Shown one piece after another: positions 53,299 through 61,252 of a stretch of DNA of 64,000 nt. The notes under the pieces were generated by a model. That model made no database searches and was not told the DNA's origin. It saw only the letters and a program-made list of their open reading frames with translations. Numbering within the stretch: position 1 is the stretch's first letter; every line of letters starts with the position of its first letter. A program made the position numbers and the translations under genes. The DNA is from Caballeronia sp. dw_19. GTDB lineage: Bacteria > Pseudomonadota > Gammaproteobacteria > Burkholderiales > Burkholderiaceae. The stretch is taken from the NCBI RefSeq assembly GCF_018449515.1, contig NZ_JAAVUQ010000022.1, forward strand, positions 1 through 64,000, written 5' to 3'.

Positions 53299-54587
53299 GC
53301 CCGGGCATGCACTTCGAAAATATTCCAGGTGAAAAGGACGCTCGTCTCGTCTTCGGTCTCGAATGGCGGGCATACGCGATCAAGGGCGCGGCAACTGAAC
53401 GACGCCGATACGCGGAGGAGTTCGATGCGACCCATTACGTCGAACTGAAAACGAAAGGCGAAACGATTGGCGGTTTCTGCGCGCCTGATGTAACCGAGCG
53501 CAAAGGTCTCACGCTTTATTCGGCCGCCGCTCGTGTTGCTTTGCTTGAGCGGGTGCGCAGCCGGCCTGCCGTGCTGGTGTTGATTCAGAACGAACAGCAC
53601 GTTCACCTGATTCTCGTCGTGCGCGGTGCCATTACCGCAGACGAAGAGGTTGCGCTGGTGGCGCTTACGGATCGGCGGAATTCGATCGAAGATCAGTGTG
53701 TAAAGTCTGGCCTTCAACTCGTGACGCTGGGGTACGGAGCGCAACTGCATGACGTCGACGAGACGTTCGAAGTGCGCGAGTTGCTCGCCGCGCGCAAAGT
53801 CGGCCTGATCAAAAAGATCCCAATCAGGGTGCCGACGTTCATTCCGCTTCTGGTGATCGCGTGCGCGGCATTCTTTGGCGTCAGCAAGGCGATCGACATC
53901 ATGAACCCGCCACCTCCGCCACCTGCGCCGCCCCCGACGTATATGCAGGACTATCAGGCCGCGGTTATCCGTGCGATGGCGGCTCCTGCACCACTGGCTT
54001 CGGTCCTAGTACCGAAGCTGCTCGCCATGTTTGGCAGTCAGGAAAGCAATTCCTCGGGCTGGCAGTTCTCGAAAGCGAGCTGCGGAGCGGTGGGCGTGTG
54101 CTCTGTCACGTACAAGCGCAAGGGCGGCACCTTCAAGGATTTCGATTCACGGGCACCGTCCTCGATCCGGCCGATCGTATTCAACCCCGATGGTCTGCAC
54201 CTGGACACGCGAGGGCCCGACATTCCGATCGTTGAGCGGGTCGCTCTCAACGAGCAGCAGACGTGGCCAACGCGCCAGGCGCTCATCAAGGCGCTTCAAA
54301 CTGATCCGCAGAAGCTATCGGTTAATCCGGACACGCTTGATAGCCACGGGTACACCGTAGATATCAAGGAACCGGAGGGGTTGCTTGCCCGACAACCGTT
54401 GCCGGGGGAGGTGCACGGAGCGCTCGTGCGGCGAGGAGCCTGGGTGATCAATGCATACAAGTGGCAAAGCGCGCTCCTCGAGCGGCTGCCAAGCAACATG
54501 GCGCTGGACACCCTCGACGTGGAGTTGAAGGAAGACGGCACGGGCGTTCATTTCACGGCGAAGGGAAAATACTATGTTCTCAAATAA
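53295..54587 (+). CDS. pilO: PilO: type IVb pilus inner-membrane assembly protein
   Basis: A 430-residue bitopic protein. The N-terminal cytoplasmic domain (LVFGLEWRAYAIKGAATERR, YVELKTKGETIGGFCAPDV) is typical of PilO_2/TcpD-type pilus proteins; one membrane helix (FIPLLVIACAAFFGVSKAID, about residues 182-201) is followed by a Pro-rich stretch and a periplasmic domain (SNSSGWQFSKASCGAVGVCS with a probable disulfide). It helps to link the ATPase with the secretin. The GTG at 53295 overlaps the pilN stop (GTGA); ATG 53307 is an alternative start. Confidence 0.88.
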   Translation: MSPGMHFENIPGEKDARLVFGLEWRAYAIKGAATERRRYAEEFDATHYVELKTKGETIGGFCAPDVTERKGLTLYSAAARVALLERVRSRPAVLVLIQNEQHVHLILVVRGAITADEEVALVALTDRRNSIEDQCVKSGLQLVTLGYGAQLHDVDETFEVRELLAARKVGLIKKIPIRVPTFIPLLVIACAAFFGVSKAIDIMNPPPPPPAPPPTYMQDYQAAVIRAMAAPAPLASVLVPKLLAMFGSQESNSSGWQFSKASCGAVGVCSVTYKRKGGTFKDFDSRAPSSIRPIVFNPDGLHLDTRGPDIPIVERVALNEQQTWPTRQALIKALQTDPQKLSVNPDTLDSHGYTVDIKEPEGLLARQPLPGEVHGALVRRGAWVINAYKWQSALLERLPSNMALDTLDVELKEDGTGVHFTAKGKYYVLK

Positions 54588-55182
54588 GACCGCGCTGGCC
54601 GGTTTCACCGCGTTCGCGCTGTCGGCGGGCGTTCACGCGCAAGAAAAACATCTCACGCTCGACGATATCGACGGGCTCGCTCGTCAGAACATTGTCGACT
54701 CCATGCGCAAGTCGAACGATGCGTCGAAACCCGCTGCGGGCGTCGGGCTCAACGCGCCGCTTACCGGGGCACCCGCACCGGACGCATCCGCACAAAAAGC
54801 CCCTGTCCAAAAGCCATCTCCATCGCTCAAGCGCTCTATTGCAGTCTCGTTCGTTGGCGCCTATTCGGATGCGTCCGGCTCATACGCTCTCTACGACTAC
54901 CAGGGCGCGATTTACCCGGCCAAGCAGGGCTCGAAGCTGTTGAACGGCTGGGTGCTAGGCCGCGTGGATGGTTTCGTCGTGAACGTTTCGGAAGGCAAAC
55001 GCAAATGGACTGAAGTCATCGCTGCGCAAGCCCCGGTCGTGTCAGTCGATAGCTCGAGCGTTCAGGCGATCAACGATCTGAGCGGACCATTGCCGCCCGC
55101 CTTTCCGATCGCTGGCGGTAGCGCGCCCGCTCCCGCACCGGCGAAGAGTGGTGCTTCGGTTCAGATTCCTTTTGGGAAGTAA
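54574..55182 (+). CDS. pilP: PilP: type IVb pilus periplasmic lipoprotein-like adaptor
   Basis: PilP links the inner-membrane PilO with the secretin. The 202-residue protein has a signal peptide (ALAGFTAFALSAGVHAQ), a helical segment (LTLDDIDGLARQNIVDSM), a Pro/Ala linker and the C-terminal beta domain (AVSFVGAYSDASGSYALYDY, NGWVLGRVDGFVVNVSEGKR) seen in PilP of R64-type pili. The signal peptide shares the ten-residue run GFTAFALSAG with that of the VirB9-like protein 8 kb upstream. Start overlaps pilO by 14 bases. Confidence 0.85.
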   Translation: MFSNKTALAGFTAFALSAGVHAQEKHLTLDDIDGLARQNIVDSMRKSNDASKPAAGVGLNAPLTGAPAPDASAQKAPVQKPSPSLKRSIAVSFVGAYSDASGSYALYDYQGAIYPAKQGSKLLNGWVLGRVDGFVVNVSEGKRKWTEVIAAQAPVVSVDSSSVQAINDLSGPLPPAFPIAGGSAPAPAPAKSGASVQIPFGK

Positions 55183-55185
55183 ATC

Positions 55186-57429
55186 ATGGGTCTATTTGGT
55201 GGAATTGAAAACGATGAACCGGAAGTTCGGTCGAGCTTTTTTAAGCGTCTGCGCGCGCCCAAGAACTCGACGTTAGTGGAGTCGGCGCCGGCGGCGGAAC
55301 CGTACCTGTCCAAAGCATCGAGGCCGGTAAAGGCGCATCCCTCGTTCCTTGGCCGTAGCCTTGCCGCCGATGACGTCGAGGACGTTGAGAGTTCGACTGT
55401 GAAGGACACAATGCTTGGGTCGTCGTCTCTCGAACACTCGCCACCGAGCGCGGTGATTCCGGAAACAGGCGGGGAGTCCCCCTCTGTCGATTTCGACCGG
55501 GCGTCGGTCGAGGAATTCGCAGCGCGCACGACCGCCGCGCATCTTGCCAAACACTTTGGCGTAGCTAGCCGATCGGCTGAACCCTCCGTCGAACCTCTTG
55601 CGCCCGCTGCCAGCGCAGTCCTGCCGACGACTTCAGGCGTCCCCCCAGCGGTTGCGGCGACAATCGCGGGTTCAAGCGAGGCAACCGAGTTGACGGGCGC
55701 GGCCGAAGGCGGCAGCTTCGAGAATGTCGAGGACCGACAGTTCGTCGAAGAGGCAGACTCCTTCATCGCCGAGTCAGGTCGCCCAGAGTTGGTTTCAGCC
55801 GAAGCCCTCCCTGATTACAAGCGAATCTTGACCTCTGCGGACGACGATGCGGCCTTGCGCATTCCTGCTGCTGCGCGGAAGGAATTCATCGCGCTCGAGC
55901 TGCAGCCAGGCATCGCCATTTCAGTGGCCACCGCGAAGTTCTGCGAGCGGGCGCAGTACGCCACTTTCATCAAAGACCTCGCTAACAATGACGTTTTTGT
56001 TCGGGAGGAAATGATCGCGACCGAAGCGGTCATCGCTGCCGTATACGCGGGGAAGACCGTCGCGTTGTCGAAAGGAATACGGGAAGCGTCGCGCGCGATT
56101 GGCAACTTCCGCGACATCATTGAAGCAGCTCACGCCTACGGTGCGAGCGACGTGCATTTCGAGCCGCGCGACTTTCAAGGTGAAGTCGAGGTGCGCTTCC
56201 GTGTGAACAGCGACCTGTATACCTTCCGTCACATGCCCAAGGCGATCGTTCGCCGCGCACTGTTCGCGGCATACAGCGATCTGGTCCAGCGCAACACCAA
56301 TTCGGGCAACAGTTTTCAGCCGAGCGCTCCGCAGTCGGCCATGATCCCGCTCGTGGTGAAGACTGACACCGTCAATCTGCGCTGGCAGTCTTCGCCGCTG
56401 GTCGGGGGCTATGACGTGGCGTTGCGGCTGCTGGACGGCAACTTCAAGAACTATAAGGTGCTGCTGCCCAAGGACATGGGCTACGAGGCGAGCCAGCTCG
56501 CAGTCATAGACACGCTCAACTATGTGAGTGGCGGGGTCACCGCACTGACTGGCGAGACCGGGTCAGGGAAGACCACGACGCTGCGCGCGCTGTCCTATAT
56601 GCTCCCGGATCGCGATCTTAAAAAGCAGTTCGCGGTGAACGAGCCGTCGGAATACCCGATGCCGTGGCTGTCCGACTATTCAATCATCCGTCGGCCTGAC
56701 GAAACGGACGATGAGGCGAACCGCAAGTACGCGGAAGTGATTCGGACTTTGATGCGTCAAGATCCCGACGACCTGACCATTGGCGAAGTCCGCGACAAGG
56801 TTGTGATGGGTCTTGTCGCGGAACTCGCGTTGACGGGTCACCCGGTCCGGTTCTCCCTGCATGCGGGTGATGTCATTGCCGCGATTATGCGGATGGCCGG
56901 TGGCCGATTGCAACTGCCGATCGATGAGCTGGCCGCCGAAGGCTTTATCAATGCGGTGGGGAATCAGAAGCTGATTCCAACCCTATGCGAGCACTGCAAG
57001 ATACCCGCCGAAGACGTGATGTCGCTGCCCGACTTGGAGATATTGCGTTCGAAGTTCGGTGTCCACACGAGCAAGATGGCCTGCCGAAATATGGACGGCT
57101 GCAAGTACTGCCGCCTCGATGGTTTGTTCACGCGTAACGGCAAGGTCGCCGGCGGCACGAAGCGGCCCACGCTTGTCGCGGAGCTCTACCGGCCAACCCC
57201 TGAATTTCTTGATCGAATCTCGGTACGGGATTGGGAGGGCGCGCGCCGAGTTTGGCGAGGTGAACGAAAGACGGGGTTCGATAATGTGGACATGACCGGA
57301 AAGACGCTCTATGAACATGCTCTTTACAAGGCTTCGCAGGGGTTAATTGACCCACAATTCATTAACCGTTCGATGCAGTCATTCGCGCAGTACCGCGTGA
57401 TGCCGGGCGTCGATGGGTTGATGGCTTAA
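55186..57429 (+). CDS. pilQ: PilQ: type IVb pilus assembly ATPase
   Basis: The motor for pilus extension, a GspE/PilB-superfamily ATPase. The 747-residue protein has Walker A GETGSGKTTT (residues 456-465), the Asp box/Walker B zone DPDDLTIGEVRD (526-537), the His box region LALTGHPVRFSLHAGD, and a zinc site formed by Cys601, 604, 639 and 642 (CEHC, CKYC). The first 200 residues are low-complexity, acidic and Ser/Ala/Glu-rich, longer than in R64 PilQ, and may be a flexible docking arm for PilO or PilR. It starts three bases after pilP. Confidence 0.94.
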   Translation: MGLFGGIENDEPEVRSSFFKRLRAPKNSTLVESAPAAEPYLSKASRPVKAHPSFLGRSLAADDVEDVESSTVKDTMLGSSSLEHSPPSAVIPETGGESPSVDFDRASVEEFAARTTAAHLAKHFGVASRSAEPSVEPLAPAASAVLPTTSGVPPAVAATIAGSSEATELTGAAEGGSFENVEDRQFVEEADSFIAESGRPELVSAEALPDYKRILTSADDDAALRIPAAARKEFIALELQPGIAISVATAKFCERAQYATFIKDLANNDVFVREEMIATEAVIAAVYAGKTVALSKGIREASRAIGNFRDIIEAAHAYGASDVHFEPRDFQGEVEVRFRVNSDLYTFRHMPKAIVRRALFAAYSDLVQRNTNSGNSFQPSAPQSAMIPLVVKTDTVNLRWQSSPLVGGYDVALRLLDGNFKNYKVLLPKDMGYEASQLAVIDTLNYVSGGVTALTGETGSGKTTTLRALSYMLPDRDLKKQFAVNEPSEYPMPWLSDYSIIRRPDETDDEANRKYAEVIRTLMRQDPDDLTIGEVRDKVVMGLVAELALTGHPVRFSLHAGDVIAAIMRMAGGRLQLPIDELAAEGFINAVGNQKLIPTLCEHCKIPAEDVMSLPDLEILRSKFGVHTSKMACRNMDGCKYCRLDGLFTRNGKVAGGTKRPTLVAELYRPTPEFLDRISVRDWEGARRVWRGERKTGFDNVDMTGKTLYEHALYKASQGLIDPQFINRSMQSFAQYRVMPGVDGLMA

Positions 57430-57440
57430 CCGGGGAGATT

Positions 57441-58559
57441 ATGTTTTATAGACTTCTAACGATGCTTCCGGAAAGTGGCCAGATGCGCTTCGCGCGCTGG
57501 CGGTTTTTGGCCGTGCGCGAAAACTTCTACCGTGAGACACGTCTTGACATTGCGAAGAAAGGCCTTCGCAATACAGAAACGCTTTCTGAGCGACTCGCGA
57601 CCTTGGAAGAGCGTAATCGCAAGCGCAAGAAACTCGTCTGGATGGTATTCGCCCGCATGCGCGACGCGATGGGACGTGGGGATAGCTTCTCGGCCGCGAT
57701 CAAGCGCTTCGTGCCGGGCGATGAGTACGCACTGCTCGACATCGCCAACGAATCATCACAACAAGATGCGGTGGTTCGAGGCTTCGAACTCGCTGAGATG
57801 GCGGCCAGTGCGAAACGTGTCTTGGCTGCGACCACTTCTTTGCAAATGGCGTATCCGGCATTTCTGCTGATCTACCTCTACGCCTTTTGCATGATGTTCG
57901 GTGGGGCGATTTATCCGCAGGTTCTCGATTCAAAGCCGCTGGATCAGTGGCCGGACGTGGGCCGCTATCTCTACTACTTCGACACGTTTTGCTACGAGTA
58001 CTGGTGGCTCTCTTCCACAGTCGTGGCCGGGCTTGTTTTCGCGTACTTCGCAACCCTCAAGCGCTGGACGGGAATGTTTCGCAATCGGCTGGATGGCATG
58101 CCGCTGCTGTGGCGTAACCGCCGGGATTTGCGGGCAGCGTTGCTGATCGTCTCGCTTGCAGGCCTCTTCGATTCGAACCTGACGCTGCGTGCGGCGCTTG
58201 ACCGACTAACGAAGACGGCCGATCCCTGGCTGCGGTGGCATTTGCATGCGATGAGCCGACGCTTGACAGTGCGCGCCGACGAACCGATGCGCGCGCTCGA
58301 TACGGGCCTCTTCTCGTTGGTGATCGTTGACACCATTACCGATGCAGCGGGCCGTGACCAGTTCGAGGATGCAATCAAGGATCTGGGCCGAAAGTCGCTT
58401 GATAGCGTGGTCGAGCTGGTCAAGCGCAGCGCTCGCATCACGCATTACGTCTTGCTCGGCTTCGCGGCCGTGCTGTTTCTAACCGTCGGGATCGGCTCAT
58501 ACGTGATGACCGGCGCCATCAGCATGACTGCGGGTGCGCCCGCTGTCGCTATTCAATAA
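57441..58559 (+). CDS. pilR: PilR: type IVb pilus inner-membrane platform protein
   Basis: PilR is the GspF-type platform that turns ATPase movement into pilin addition. The 372-residue protein has two GspF-like halves; membrane helices are seen at MAYPAFLLIYLYAFCMMFGG, WWLSSTVVAGLVFAYFATLK and HYVLLGFAAVLFLTVGIGSY. The cytoplasmic domain shows MRDAMGRGDSFSAAIKRFVP and in the second half LIVSLAGLFDSNLTLRAALD. GGGGAGATT before the ATG is a good ribosome site. It is placed as in R64-type pil operons, directly after the ATPase gene. Confidence 0.93.
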   Translation: MFYRLLTMLPESGQMRFARWRFLAVRENFYRETRLDIAKKGLRNTETLSERLATLEERNRKRKKLVWMVFARMRDAMGRGDSFSAAIKRFVPGDEYALLDIANESSQQDAVVRGFELAEMAASAKRVLAATTSLQMAYPAFLLIYLYAFCMMFGGAIYPQVLDSKPLDQWPDVGRYLYYFDTFCYEYWWLSSTVVAGLVFAYFATLKRWTGMFRNRLDGMPLLWRNRRDLRAALLIVSLAGLFDSNLTLRAALDRLTKTADPWLRWHLHAMSRRLTVRADEPMRALDTGLFSLVIVDTITDAAGRDQFEDAIKDLGRKSLDSVVELVKRSARITHYVLLGFAAVLFLTVGIGSYVMTGAISMTAGAPAVAIQ

Positions 58560-58574
58560 AGGAAGGGAAATCAA

Positions 58575-59165
58575 ATGATTGAGCAAAAAGATAAACCGCG
58601 GCGCACGTTCGCAGGAAAGGTCGCAAGTCGGCGCAAGCAGAAGGGCGAACTGTCGATGATTGAAGCGGGTGCCGTGATGGCAGGCGCGGCGCTGGTTGCG
58701 CTCGCGGTCTATGCGGGCGGCAAGTATGTGCTTGATCTGATCCACGCAAATCAGTTCAAGAGCGAAGTGCAGATGTTCCACACCGGCATTCTGAACGCGA
58801 CCCAGAACGACTCGGATTTTTCGGCCGAAACGCTGCAGATTCTCGCTCAAAACCATGCGTTCGATGCTGCCGGTTCGAGGCTGGCGACAGACAAGTCTGC
58901 AGTGAAGGGGCTGTTCAACGGTGCGCTGGAGATCTCGATCGGCACGCTGGTGACGGCGAGCGACTCGATCGTCCTGGCCTATCCGGTTCCTTCGACCGTG
59001 TGCTCAATGAGCGCTGCCGCGGTCTCGACCGTCTACACGCAGGTGTCGATCAACGGCACAGTGGTGTCTGCGCCGGCCACACCGTTTTTGAGTTCCACGG
59101 CCGCGACCGCATGCGCGTCTAACGGATCCACTGCGACGTTGTCACTTTATACGTCGCGGACGTAA
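58575..59165 (+). CDS. pilS: PilS: major type IVb prepilin
   Basis: The main structural pilin. The 196-residue precursor has a long basic leader (residues 1-24, ending RRKQKG), the predicted prepilin-peptidase site KG|ELSMIEAG, and the hydrophobic assembly helix (MAGAALVALAVYAGGKYVLD). The Glu normally at position +5 appears at +6 (Glu30), or the cut site is shifted by one. The C-terminal globular part has two Cys (VCSMSAAA and TACASNG) for the pilin disulfide. Pilin genes follow PilR as in R64. No prepilin peptidase gene is in the window. Confidence 0.9.
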   Translation: MIEQKDKPRRTFAGKVASRRKQKGELSMIEAGAVMAGAALVALAVYAGGKYVLDLIHANQFKSEVQMFHTGILNATQNDSDFSAETLQILAQNHAFDAAGSRLATDKSAVKGLFNGALEISIGTLVTASDSIVLAYPVPSTVCSMSAAAVSTVYTQVSINGTVVSAPATPFLSSTAATACASNGSTATLSLYTSRT

Positions 59166-59182
59166 GGGATAAGGGCGCGTAA

Positions 59183-60655
59183 ATGTTCAGCATCCTTGAG
59201 ATGATGATCGTCTTGATCGGATCGGCCTTGCTGACGATGCAGGGAATCAAGGAAGACATCGCGGCGAAACACACGAACCTTCTGCAGATCGAAGGCCAGA
59301 ATCAGGCTTCGATCAACGCAGCGCTCGGGAGCTACATCACGGCCCAGTACGGCAATTTGATGGCCGCGCTGGGACCGAATTTCTCGCAGACGTCGCCCAC
59401 GCCCCTTGCTGTGCCGACGATCGCCCAATTGTCGGCTTCGAGCAATGATCGGGTCACGTTTCGCAGCGGCCCGTTTTGGGGCGGAAGCTATCTGATCTCG
59501 CTTACGGTCGTTCCGAGCGTTTGCTCTGTTGCCGCTGGAACGTGTCACATCGCGTCGCAGTTGTATTCGAACCGGCCCCTGCTGAGTCGTGGAACGCCGG
59601 ATATTGCCGGTGCTGGGATTCTCGCGGCGGCCGGCGGCTCTCAGTTTGGTTACTCAACCAATCGTAATCCCGCGACGATTACCGGTCTTAGCGGACAGTG
59701 GACCGCGACGAATCCATTGGCGGCCCAGGCCGGAACGATCCTGGCCATCAACGGTTTCGGTTCCGACGGCAATTCACCGTACTACCGGCGTGACGGAGCT
59801 CTGCCGCTCACCGGCACGATGAATGCGAACAATCAGGATATCCAGAACGCGAAGGATGTCACTGCGAATTCACTCACGTTGTCGGAAGGAAATAGCCTGA
59901 GGATCGGCGCGGGTGCAACCTACTATGGCGACAGCGCGAACGCGGCCATTCGGACCAATGGCGCGCTGTATCTGCAAAACCAGGCAGGCACCGCGGCGGC
60001 CGATCTGAGCGTGGGCAATGTCTACGCTTCTTCCAGTATCAACGCGCCAACCGCGACGCTGACTGCGAATGGCGATTCGTTGAGGATTGGTTCTGCCGGC
60101 GTCAGTCTTTATGGCGACCAGAACGGTAGTGCAGCAATACGAGGTAGCAACGGTCTTTTCGTACTGGACATGGCCGGTGGGGCGGCACCGATTCAGCAGG
60201 TTGGCAACATCAATTCGTCGGGAACTGTCACCGCGCCGGTCATGAATATCGACCCCGCGTCGGCTAACTGTGCATGGAACACGGTAACGATGCGCGGTGC
60301 TAACCAGATGTGGGTGTGCAACAAGTACGGGAACTGGACCCCCATCAGCAACCTCGTCGGCAACATGACGACAGACGCTGTCTATGTGGGCTACTACACT
60401 GGCTGGGGCGTGACTCCTCCCGCGTGCGGACCCGGCGGATCAGCCTGGTATCGCATTATTCCTGCGACGATCTCGACCGACTACGCGAACAGCTATCCAC
60501 CGCTCTCCGGAGCGAGCTATCAAATGGGTTCGAACGGAAGCCAGTGGGTTCTGCAGATCTACAACGTATTAGCCGATGGTAATAACTCGCTGGTGCCCGA
60601 TCGGCTCGGCCTCCAGGCAGAGATCGATGTTGGATGCACTTTCGCGAACAATTGA
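59183..60655 (+). CDS. pilV: PilV-like minor pilin/adhesin with tandem repeats
   Basis: PilV is the tip adhesin that selects recipient cells in conjugation. The 490-residue protein begins MFSILEMMIVLIGSALLTMQ, the pilin assembly helix with Glu at +5, but a stop codon directly precedes the ATG, so no leader peptide is encoded. The middle contains two repeats of about 55 residues starting NSLRIGAGATYYGD and DSLRIGSAGVSLYGD, each ending near SINAP or TVTAP. The C-terminal domain (NTVTMRGANQMWVCNKYGNW) has the features of shufflon-type ends, but no inversion sites were found. Confidence 0.88.
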   Translation: MFSILEMMIVLIGSALLTMQGIKEDIAAKHTNLLQIEGQNQASINAALGSYITAQYGNLMAALGPNFSQTSPTPLAVPTIAQLSASSNDRVTFRSGPFWGGSYLISLTVVPSVCSVAAGTCHIASQLYSNRPLLSRGTPDIAGAGILAAAGGSQFGYSTNRNPATITGLSGQWTATNPLAAQAGTILAINGFGSDGNSPYYRRDGALPLTGTMNANNQDIQNAKDVTANSLTLSEGNSLRIGAGATYYGDSANAAIRTNGALYLQNQAGTAAADLSVGNVYASSSINAPTATLTANGDSLRIGSAGVSLYGDQNGSAAIRGSNGLFVLDMAGGAAPIQQVGNINSSGTVTAPVMNIDPASANCAWNTVTMRGANQMWVCNKYGNWTPISNLVGNMTTDAVYVGYYTGWGVTPPACGPGGSAWYRIIPATISTDYANSYPPLSGASYQMGSNGSQWVLQIYNVLADGNNSLVPDRLGLQAEIDVGCTFANN

Positions 60656-60672
60656 GAAGAATGAGGATGTAA

Positions 60673-61176
60673 ATGAACACCATGTTTCGCGCTTGTGTTG
60701 CGCTCGCCTTGTTCGCTTCGGCCACGATCGTGAATGCCCAGTGGTACCAGAACCCGATTAATCCTCCAATAGCGCCCGGTTGTGCACCAGGTACGTCATG
60801 GAAAAAGAATGGTCTGCGGTATCAATGCATGTCGCCGGCCAATCCAGACCCAGGCCAAGGCGGTGGGGTTATTGTTGATCCGGTTGTGCGGGCAGCGGCG
60901 GTGTGCACTGCTAGAGCGGCTCAGGACGGGCTCACGCTCGGCCCTGTTACACGCCAATATTCTTTTGATTCGCAAGCAGGACCAGCCTTCCAAACTTATC
61001 ACGACACCAGTGTTGGGCCTCAATGGCAGGACCCCATTTCCTATCAAACAGGAAACGGATATATGGTTGTGTGTAGCACCTTGAAGTCCACTGGCGAGTT
61101 CGTCCCGCCTTACAACAACCCCTACTTTGTGGACTGGCTTACGGCCCCGTGTGTGGGATGTGGCGGCGGTAGTTAA
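60673..61176 (+). CDS. Exported small protein at the end of the pilus operon
   Basis: A 167-residue exported protein with signal peptide (FRACVALALFASATIVNAQ) and a Pro/Gly-rich, Cys-containing mature part (NPINPPIAPGCAPGTSWKKN, GLRYQCMSPANPDPGQGGG, WLTAPCVGCGGGS). Six Cys residues suggest disulfides in the periplasm or outside the cell. I do not recognise a family. It follows pilV by 17 bases and ends the operon, so it may be a pilus-associated surface protein or an accessory to PilV. Confidence 0.7.
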   Translation: MNTMFRACVALALFASATIVNAQWYQNPINPPIAPGCAPGTSWKKNGLRYQCMSPANPDPGQGGGVIVDPVVRAAAVCTARAAQDGLTLGPVTRQYSFDSQAGPAFQTYHDTSVGPQWQDPISYQTGNGYMVVCSTLKSTGEFVPPYNNPYFVDWLTAPCVGCGGGS

Positions 61177-61201
61177 GCCACAGCCCTGAGACCAAAGGTA
61201 A

Positions 61202-61228
61202 AAACGCCCCAAGGTCCTTGGGGCGTTT
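61202..61228. terminator. Rho-independent terminator between convergent genes
   Basis: AAACGCCCCAAGG and its complement CCTTGGGGCGTTT form a 13-bp perfect stem around one base, ended by T residues on both strands. It should stop the 15-kb pilus operon and also the CAP-protein transcript from the other side. Confidence 0.93.
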
Positions 61229-61252
61229 CTGTTTTGAGCTGGTGTTGTCGAT

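Noticed and set aside
59183-61176. Shufflon (invertible pilV ends)
   Set aside because: No repeated inversion sites, no alternative C-terminal segments and no Rci-type recombinase next to pilV were seen.
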